DNA from: Beroe ovata
Taxonomy: Eukaryota > Ctenophora > Nuda > Beroida > Beroidae
Reading direction: 5' to 3'
Assembly (NCBI GenBank): GCA_946803715.1
Contig: CAMPET010000165.1
Span: forward strand, 114,006 to 129,992
DNA length: 15,987 nt
Shown here: piece after piece, positions 1-8,900 of the stretch
Position numbering within the stretch: the first letter of the stretch is position 1
How the letters are laid out: each line of letters starts with the position of its first letter
The notes under the pieces: generated by a model
What the model was told of the DNA's origin: nothing
The model's input: the letters and a program-made list of their open reading frames with translations, nothing else
Databases searched by the model: none
Made by a program: the position numbers and the translations under genes

Positions 1-87
1 CCCCTCCCTCTCTTCCCCCCTCTCACTGCCTCTCCTCCCTCCCTCTCTTCCCCTACCCTCTCACTCCCCGCCTCTCTTCTATAGGAT

Positions 88-2326
88 ATGGAGGAGGTGA
101 CATTTGCCCGTAGCACTGACCGTTACATCAGTATGACACTGGGTATCCTAGTGGTGCTGTCAGTGTGTCTCAACACTACCTCACTCATCACAATCTACAG
201 GAGTTTGCGTGCCACCATGGAAACCAACCCGACACTCATCATTGTCTTCAAGTAAGTGTCTCCACTGTGTCTCCGGTAGGGAGACACAGTGTCTCCACAG
301 ACACACATGCTCTGTGTCTCACTGTGTCTTCTCCACCCCCTGTATCCCTTGACTCTTGAGATACGCTGACTCCACTGACTGAGATACACAAAATGCGCTC
401 TGTAGTCTGTCATCTCTGTGTCTCACTGGAGACAATCGCTCCCCATCTTAAGGGAAGAACACAATAACGCGCTCTTCATTCCTATCAATAACTCTCCATC
501 TCATTTCAGCACTGCCATCAGTGATCTGCTCTACTCACTGCTCCCAATGATGTCATCAGCAGTCACTATTGGGGGAGGTAGAGACATTGGTAGTGGACTG
601 TTCAGTAAAATTGTCTGTAACGTGACGGGGTTTACATTCAACGTGACAATCCGACAAGCCGTTCTCTCTATACTAGGTAATCATGGTAACCTATTCAATT
701 GCCATAGTAACCGATAATGCAATCTATACTAGGTACCCATAGTAACTGCTTAGCGTTACTACTATGTACTGGCATAGACGGAGAAGTGACTGACCGTCAC
801 CCACAGGTCTCAGTATGGTTCGACTGATAGCTATCATGAAGCCGCTATACTACCGGCGAGTCTCCAATCTGATGATCAAGAAGTATCTGGTGTTAGCGTG
901 GGTCATCCCCCTTACACTGTCCCTAATCCCATTTCTCAAGGGGAGGAGCTATGTGTACAATGACTATCTCGCTATCTGCACGTGGTCTATACACGATGTA
1001 AGTTACATTCTGCTAAAAATTGTCTCAAACAATTAATAAGGCGATAAGTGTTACTGACACATAGGCATAACGTAGCAAGGATGATACGAACGGAAAGACA
1101 ACACAAACACGTGGTAACAGTGTGTTTCCCGGCAGGTGATTCCAGATGGAAAGTGGATCGTGTGGGCACATCTGTTCATGGTAACGCTACCACTCATGGT
1201 ACCAGGCTGTCTGATTGTCATATCCTACATTGTGATTGTGGTGGCCATAACCAAGAGTAGAGTCACTGCCGTCCTGGGGCACACCCTTGTGAGTGTGGGG
1301 GAGTGTGAGTGTGAGTGTGGGAGTGGGGAGTTAGGGAGTGTGAGTGTGGGGGTTACCATGGTAACGTATGTCAGAGCTGGTGTGGGGGCAGAGTCTCAGT
1401 CCAGAGAGAGTGGGGAAGAGATAAGGGGGCTTGGAGGGTGGTTCATGTTACCATGGTAACAATGAGTATCAGTTATCCGATGTAGCAAACTAACTGATGA
1501 ATTGTTCCAGCAGAGGAAGATCAAGCGTGTCAACACCCAGATATCAAACTCCCGTCTAGAGCCAGCGGATTCGTACAAAAAATCGTGAGTAACCAGTCAC
1601 TCCTGACCCACCATAATGCTGATAGAATGAGAGAGCAGGTGGAATGGGTGAGGAAGTGCCTGTTTGTCAGTAATCTCTAATTAGCAATTAGTAATTACTA
1701 ATTACAGACGCTTGAATACGGGCCGAAACGGCGACAACCTCAAGAATAAGATGTTGCGACAAGCCACATTCACAGCTATCCTAGTCATGACTCTTTTCCT
1801 CATTTGTTACGTGTTTTACTGGTCTACTTGTCTGGAGGCCCTCATCATGTACGTTAACTTCTACTACAACAACCATGAGGTGAGATGCGCGCGCACACGT
1901 GCAGCATGCACACAAATAACCACGCTTCCTGGGGAGACTCCCCATCCCGACCACGCGCAGCTTGGGGAGAGCTCCCACTAGTGTGGCTGTGTGGACCCTG
2001 CGGGTCCATCCCCCTATTAGTAGTAACCGCACACACGCACGTGCAAATTGCTATCATATCACGCATCTCTCTCAACGCTGGCATTGTTCCAGGATTTCCA
2101 GCTCTCCTTCATGGGCGTGATCCCACTGCAGATTCACGACTTCTGCTACTACGTGATCGGCAGCTACGTGATGATCCTATTCAACGCCGTTCTCAACCCC
2201 TTCATCTTCCTCCTCTCGAACAGGCGGAGAGAGTCGAGGGAGGAGAAGTCAGCACAGTACTTTAGGAGAATGTCTCGGTCAAAAACGGGAGTCAATTCAC
2301 GGACTGTGGAATCCTTACCTATGTGA
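88..2326 (+). CDS. Class A (rhodopsin-like) GPCR, seven coding exons, 384 aa
   Basis: Plasma-membrane seven-helix receptor; ligand unknown. Exons I resolved: 88-251, 510-676, 807-997, 1136-1288, 1511-1584, 1708-1879, 2093-2326. All introns are GT-AG, phases fit, and the spliced length is exactly 384 codons plus TGA. Landmarks: N29 in TM1 (CLNTTS), D60 in TM2 (AISDLL), C91 at the top of TM3 paired with C168 in ECL2 (ICTW), R116 at the cytoplasmic end of TM3, W142 in TM4, a proline-rich TM5 (LPLMVPG, residues 192-198), TM6 near 271-297, and NPFIF (342-346) in place of NPxxY. The usual acidic residue before R116 is V, and TM6 lacks its usual proline. The C-tail is short, basic and Ser-rich. The ATG at 88 is my start; an AG at 83-84 after a pyrimidine-rich stretch could instead be an acceptor, so an upstream exon is possible. 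It is a paralogue of the receptor at 10478-11599. Subfamily not identified. Confidence 0.87.
1289..1510 (+). other. GPCR intron 4 with GTGAGT-type repeat and two perfect GTTACCATGGTAAC palindromes
   Basis: Intron between the TM5 exon and the ICL3 exon. It begins with a G/T-rich run of GAGTGTG units (about 1289-1350), then carries two identical 14-bp palindromes at 1352-1365 and 1447-1460. The 3' end reads TTCCAGCAG, a NAGNAG acceptor that could give an isoform with or without one Gln. Confidence 0.7.
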
Positions 2327-3197
2327 TGATGATTAACACTATACACGATATGTTCATGAGCAGTTACCACGATAGTATGACATTGTATGGATTATGACGC
2401 ACACATATAGACTTCTCAAGTCATGATGCTCTGTGAGCTCATGAGCTGACACCTATGAGGGTTGGAGAAATGGACCGAGAATGCTTCCTATGGCAAAACC
2501 TAGCTCGTTACCATGACAACCCTATCAACATAGCACCCTTGTTACTGTGAAAACCTGGTTACCCAATCAGCCACATTACCATGACAATCCTCTACCCAAA
2601 CAACCACGTTACAATGAGAACCTTGTTTTCTGAAGAATAGAGATATACGAGTATTCGTTGCTGTGTTGTTCCACGAGGAATTCAAATGCTAGCCCGTTTA
2701 GCATATGCTACTAAAATTGCAATAATATTGTGTGCTGACTAGGTGTGTCAAAAATTGTTGTTTTCACCGTTAATTTTCGTGATGAAATCGGTCATATTTC
2801 TGTCATATTTCTTATCAAAAGTTTTAAGAGCCAGCGTCAATCTAGCTCGAGTTTATAAGCCGAAGAGGGGTCAAAATTTACACCTAAGAAAATGCAAATA
2901 TTTAACAGTTTCGTGGAATTCATGAAGTTTTACTAACGGAATTTTCACCCCGTTTTTATGCATAATAAAATATTGTGTGTGTTGTGTGTCAGCATTTTTG
3001 TATAAATGTTCACTACTGTGACAGAGGTATCCTGTTCTAGCAGGGGTGATCCATTTTCAAATTTCAAAAATAGTTTCATAACTTCATCACACGAGAATAC
3101 GGTCAAGTAAGAATACGATCATTTGTTGCCTCCTCTGAATTCATTAAGTAAGTAATTTAGTAAGTTACTTGGTACGTTAATCATAACTAGCTATTAC
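2327..3197. other. Gene-free spacer between the GPCR and the last visible midasin exon
   Basis: No coding exon recognised on either strand. The first part is presumably 3' UTR of the + strand receptor. Around 2507-2630 there are degenerate copies of the GTTACCATGACAAC motif. The rest is AT-rich. An AATAAA lies at 2964-2969 (+). On the minus strand this stretch follows a likely splice donor, so it would be midasin intron if that gene continues to the left. Confidence 0.5.
2964..2969 (+). promoter_or_regulatory. Candidate polyadenylation signal AATAAA for the + strand GPCR
   Basis: Exact AATAAA hexamer, about 640 bases after the receptor stop codon and followed by a GT-rich stretch (TATTGTGTGTGTTGTG), as expected of a downstream element. 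The surroundings are AT-rich, so chance occurrence is likely enough to keep confidence low. Confidence 0.3.
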
Positions 3198-3869
3198 CTC
3201 AGATAATGTGTGTAGAGGCTGATGTTAAAGAGAGAGGAGTGATGGGGTAGAATGACAGCTCTGTCCCCCAATCGCTGGAACACCGATGAGGGAGAGGGGG
3301 AGTGGTAGGGGGTGGATGAGGGAGAGGGTGAGGGAGAGGGTGAGGGAGAGGGGGTGTAGGACTCGTGGAGGAAAATCTCTATTCCCCTATTCCGCATTGG
3401 TCTGGAGAGTTCGCCGTATCGGGCATCCATTGTCATGAACAACCTGGGGTAATTATGCCATCATCATAACGAGTGGGAGAGGGCATTGAGGAGAGAGAGG
3501 GAGTGAGGGAGGGAGTGGTGGAGATGAGGAGAATACACACTCCGGGTTCATTAGTGTACATATCAGGATAGGGGAGGGCGGGGAGGGAAGTTAACATGTC
3601 CGGCAGCCAAGTCAAGGTGAAAACTATCTCACCTGAACTCTGGATGAGGGACGATGGTCACAGGTTTCCCGTCCACTTCTCCCCTCTCGTCCAGGACCAG
3701 AGTACCGTCCTGCTCGAGCAGGGGGTTGAGTCTGTCCAGAACACTGGGTGAGACCAGGTTCGCGTTGTCCATTACCACCCACTTACCTGTTAGGATGTGT
3801 GTGTGTGTGTGCGTGTGTCTGTGTGTGTGTGTTTGTGTGTGTGAGTGTGTCTGTGTCTGTGTGTGTGTN

Positions 3870-3925
<56 letters not shown>

Positions 3926-5959
3926 CCTGTATCATGGCATCCACAAAAGGACTATTTCTCCACTGGAATATTCCACCACAATCAGTCCTCATTTCCTCCA
4001 CCAAGTCTCGAATTCTCGCACCCATCATGTGAAAATGTTCAGATACTCCTGAAATTGCAGATATTAAATGATACCTATTCAGAGCAAAATTCATGCTAAA
4101 TGTTTCGCAATAACTGTGCACTTAAAGCTGGGCGTTTATTGGTAGCAGGAATCAATAAAACCAGTGCATTATCAATCAGCATGGCTATTCGTACATGTGA
4201 TCTGTCTAATTTGTCAAGATCACATTTTGCACGACAAGTCACGAACTGAGGACTTATTAGGGGGGACAAATAATATCATCCCTTCAGTACAAGATAGCAA
4301 ATCGATAACTCCAGTAAGGACAAAGAAGGGGGCTACCCCCTTTGTTCATTGCTAGATAAGGGCGTTATCAACTTGTCGAGAAAAGCAGTGGTTTAGTAGA
4401 ATATGTTAAGTGGTCACTATTATTATAAAATATAGATATGGCTAGCCAGTAGTAGCTCTAGTCAGTAGTAAATCTGGTCAGTAGTAGATCTTGTCAGTAG
4501 TAGATCTGGTCAGTAGTAGATCTGGTCAGTGGTAGATCTGGTCAGTAGTAGATCTGGTCAGTGGTAGATCTGGTCAGTAGTAGATTTGGTCAGTAGCATT
4601 ACCTTGAGAGAGGAGGAGCTGCACCAATTTCAGTGTTGCAGATGGAAACCCCTCATCCTCCAAACTCTGAATCTGATGACAGTGCTGAAGTACTGATTCA
4701 TAATCGCCACCGGCCGGTGACTGAANAATCGATAACTCCAGTAAGGACAAAGAAGGGGGGCTACCCCCTTTGTTCATTGCTAGATAGGGGCGTTATCAAC
4801 TCGTCGAGAAAAGCAGTGGTTTAGTAGAATATGTTAAGTGGTCACTATTAGTATTATTATAGAATATAGATATGGCTAGCCAGTAGTAGCTCTAGTCAGT
4901 AGTAAATCTGGTCAGTAGTAGATCTGGTCAGTAGTAGATCTGGTCAGTAGTAGATCTGGTCAGTAGTAGATCTGGTCAGTAGTAAATCTGGTCAGTAGTA
5001 GATCTGTTCAGTAGTAGATCTGGTCAGTAGCATTACCTTGAGAGAGGAGGAGCTGCACCAATTTCAGTGTTGCAGATAGGAACCCCTCTTTCTCCAAACT
5101 CTGAATCTGATGACAGTGCTGAAGTACTGATTCATAATCGCCACCGGCCGGTGACTGAATATTCTGTCTGATGGTGGCACGTGTAACTTCCCTAGCCATT
5201 GCCCTTATCATCTCCACCTTGTCAGATCTCGATACCTGTGTATGTGTGTGTGTGCGTATATGTGGCTGTGTATTTGTGTGTGTGTGTGTATTTGTGGATG
5301 TGTATTTGTGTGTGTAGCTGTTTGTTCGTGGCTCTGTATGTGTGTTTGTTTGTTTGTGTGTCTGTGTATGTATCACCTGTGAGAAACCACCAAGAAGATC
5401 AGAAGTATCGAAGACTGAGTTACACGCAATCTCCACCACTTCACGACCACATAACCCAGCCATGGTTCTCAACACTGTTGTCTTGCCGGTCAAACTGGAC
5501 CCCACCTGGGAGACAGGAGCTAGGGTGAGATCACATCATGATGAGAGTAACCACTTCAACACACCATCAATAATCATGCGCGCAAACCATGTGCTTATCA
5601 TGTGCTAGCCATGTGCTTGTCATGTGTTAGTCACGTGCTAGCCATGTGTTTATCATCAAAGAATCGTCAGAAAATCGAATAAGATTCCTCCTCCACGAAC
5701 AAACCACATCGCTAACTGAATAACTTTGCGGAGAGCACACACTTACGAGTATACACATCCACTTCATGCTGATAGCCAGTGCCATATTGCTCATTACTCG
5801 GAGCTGTGAGCTGGTCGTCTCTGTGACCGGTGTTGGGGTGGAGTATGGTAGTCGGGACAGTGTACTCGGCCCGATCTTCACTTTGTCTCGTGACATGAGC
5901 GGGAAGGGGAGGGGGAAGGACGGCAGAGTGCCGAACACTTCGTCTCTCACTCTTAGTAC
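3198..5959 (-). CDS. MDN1: Midasin exons 20-25: AAA5, with atypical Walker B
   Basis: Exon 5959-5747 ends in MKWMCIL and joins VGSSLTGKTT (5505-5377), the AAA5 Walker A, followed by NSVFDTSDLLGGFSQ. Exon 5235-5037 is the variable insert (66 codons). Exon 4048-3926 has LVEEMR and FQWRNSPFVDAMIQ. Exon 3786-3633 has Walker B WVVMDNANLVSPSVLDRLN, in which the catalytic Glu is Asn; as I recall, human midasin AAA5 shows the same change. The last exon, from 3443, has LFMTMDARYGELSRPMRNRG (sensor 1 and arginine-finger region) and then a Ser-Pro repeat coded by a minisatellite. Its 3' end is uncertain: a plausible AG|GTAATA donor lies at 3199-3194, just before an in-frame stop. The family sequence after this point is too variable to confirm the end. 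Confidence 0.85.
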
Positions 5960-8900
5960 CTGTGTATGGGGGGTGTTACCGTGGTAACAGTATTGACGAT
6001 GATGTGTCACCATGGTAACAGCTATATGATTGGCAGCTACATCTGTGTACCTCACGCCTATCTTGCTCTGATCTGAATTTCAAGCTGTAGATGACGTGAA
6101 TGAAGAACGCAGGATGAAGGGTAGGATGCTGCACAACTAGATGTCCCCATCTCCTGATATCCCTGAGGTTGAACTCCCAGGGAGAGCCTAGCCGCCCCCA
6201 CTCTCCCCTCACCACCACTTGCTCCTGTATTCTCTGGTTGAAGTCTATCATCTGTTTGAGAGTGTCGGGTGGGATGTCAGGATGAGTCGAGGTCAGCACC
6301 AGTAACAGATCGTCCGATGTCAGGGTATCTATGTACACCTACGTGTGGGGGGACCAGGAGGTTAATATGACTTTCTATCATGATTTGCAGTGAATATGAC
6401 CAGGGCAGGATCCAAGAAGCCCGAACACGTCACCGCGCAAAATTTTGCGAGTGTCATACGCACTACGAAGTCAATTAAGCGTGTACAAAACCATCTCCTA
6501 CCTTGACAAATCTGTTGAGGAATGATTTGGGGAGGCCCTTCCTACCCCCTCCCTGATTGACGGGATTCATGCATGCGATGAACCTGCTGCCCTCCCCCAC
6601 TCCACTGTTTATCGCGAATGTTTTGTTTAGTTCCGGGATATACACTTCTCCTCTGTGATCCAGACACGCGTTCAGACCTGTCACATTGTCCGTTATCAAA
6701 CTATTACCCAGTTTACAATGCCCGCGAAATTCTCCCAAGCCAAAAAACATTCGATTCTGGGACAGCTCCCTTATGCGCAGCCCTAGCCCTCTGGTAACCT
6801 TCCAGCACAGCTTGACTAGCGAGCCCCCCGGTAACCCTGGTAACCCTGGTAACCTTCCAGCACAGCTTGACTAGCGAGGTTCATCTCGTCAAGGAGTATC
6901 CAATGACTGTTCCTCAGCGCCTTGAGGAGAGGTCCATCCCTCCAGGAGAAACCTTGTCCACTCTCGTCCGGCAAATCACACCCAAACAAATCGGACATGT
7001 CCTGCGGACAAGCAGGGAGAATATGAACAAGAGCTGTGTTATAGGAGCTGGTTGTCCTTATTCCTATACTGGGAAATATATAGTACTGGAGAGTGGAGGT
7101 CATATAGGATAACACTATGCGATACACAACGATCATAGTCTGTACCGATTGTTCCGATAGATTGATCCTAGTGAGAGTGTATCCGAGTAGATTCGCCAGA
7201 GCAGAGGTTATGCTGGTCTTCCCCACTCCAGGATGCCCCTCCAACAAGATGGGCTTGTCCACCTGAATTACAATGAGGGATACCATTGCAACAGTAACCA
7301 TGACAACAGTTACCACATGAGTCATGAAAACAGTTACCATGACAACTCTCATAACTATCTCTCTCTCTCACCTGGAATCCCCTGACAATTCTGAGCGCAT
7401 TGGCAGCGGTTGTCGGCGCACCGAATGAGAAACCCCCCAGATCCCGGGTCAGATTAGGGCCCGAGACGAGGCCCATGTTCCCAAAGTAGACACTGTCACC
7501 ACGCCGTGACAAACAGGTGTCCATAACCAGCTCCCTACCCCCACATTGGGCAGTGAGGAAACTGTGACACCTGTCTCTGAGCTGTCGGTCTGATAACCCG
7601 TCCACTAGCACCAGGTTAGCACCGTGGTGATACATTTGAGCAATGGTGTCAGGTGTCATGGTGTCAGGTGTCATGGTGTCACCGTGTGAAGAGGAGGTCT
7701 TGTTCAGGAAATTCACCCAGGTGAGGGCATCTCGCACTGAGGGAGTGCGTGGTGTCAAGGTGTGGGTTAATCACCAGGTGATGATAGGATAACGTGTTAT
7801 CATTCGATTAAGAGGTGTCAAGAGATGAAGTGGTGTTAACGGTTGAGTGGTGTCAAGGGATTATGACGTGTTGTTATTAAGAAAGTAAGAACCACGCGGT
7901 GTTAAGTGGTGTTAATAAGACACCTACCTGTGACAACATGTTTTCCCTGGCCCCTGAACCACTCTATGAACTGGACTATGTTGTCAGCAGTGGTGTCACG
8001 GAGTGGTGTCACCAAGTTGTGACGGGTAATCTGTCTGAGCTCGCCCAACTCGTCCCCTCCCGAACACCAAATCTCCGTAAACCGGTTCCGTAGTGCTGGC
8101 GACAGCTGGGGGAGCATGGGTGTTACAGCTGGGGGAGCAAGGATGAGGATTTATGAGGTGTCCAGCAGACAATACTGTGACATACACGCGTGTTTGTGTG
8201 TGTGTGTGTGTGCAAAAACACATACAATGGAAAGTCGCATACAGTATACGACGCATACAACGCACACAATATCACACAATATCACACAATACGAAGTTGC
8301 TAACTTGCCTCCTTTTTCCCAAAGTCTCCACCTGGGTTCATGGTTGCTACCACTCTGAAGTTTTTGTGAGCTGTGATCGTCACAGAATCACTGCTCTCTG
8401 CCAACGTGAGTTGTCTCTCCGGCTCCAACACACTGAAACAGTTGTCATGGTGATAATCAACACACTGAATTCGTTGCCATGGTGATAATCTGATGCTCAC
8501 TTGTGGCTCCCTGCCAAGTAGCATGATCATGACTGACCTGTTGAGACGCTCCAGCACGGAGTCATCAGCAAGTGATATCTCATCAAGTAGAATCATGTCT
8601 CCACTCTTCATTGCCTCCACCAGCGGACCATCGGACCAATCAAACAGCTTGTCGGACTGGGGGAGTAGCAGTGAACTTTCTTGGACATCTAGTGTCGGTT
8701 TGTACCGAGTAGTAGATACCGTAAGTAAATAACGGTGGATATGTGGACACATGGGTATCGGCATCTATCAGCAGATCTCTATCAGCATCTTCTTCATCAG
8801 TGGCGTGTATACATAATACATTAACTCACATTGTGATCACGGACTGGCCTCAGACTGCCGATAAAGTCAGCGGTATCAGAGTGCATGTGACAGTTAATCG

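Larger units (their letters stand above)
4300..5159. repeat. Tandem duplication of about 430 bp (4300-4725 and 4727-5159)
   Basis: The two units begin AATCGATAACTCCAGTAAGG and end GGTGACTGAA. They are nearly identical, with scattered substitutions and small indels. Each contains a midasin exon 3' part, its donor, a 16-bp minisatellite and intron sequence. A single N (4726) marks the junction. The right-hand unit holds the true exon 5235-5037. Confidence 0.93.

Noticed and set aside
1048-1260. Open frames overlapping the GPCR exons in other frames
   Set aside because: They cross the proven exon 1136-1288 out of frame and show no family features.
3194-3442. VWA8 or dynein as alternatives for the minus-strand AAA gene
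   Set aside because: Several distinct AAA modules in midasin order, each with midasin-specific blocks (INNHEHTDLQEY, LDEISLADDSVLERLN, GGRKGLP), exclude both.
3783-4121. Long open frames through the GT microsatellite on both strands
   Set aside because: Dinucleotide repeats leave several frames open; only the part matching midasin (4048-3926) is coding.
8725-8800. Possible box C/D snoRNA (TGATGA and CTGA on the minus strand) in a midasin intron
   Set aside because: Boxes are too close and no terminal stem or C'/D' arrangement is visible. Other TGATGA sites (2323, 5650) also lack a partner.
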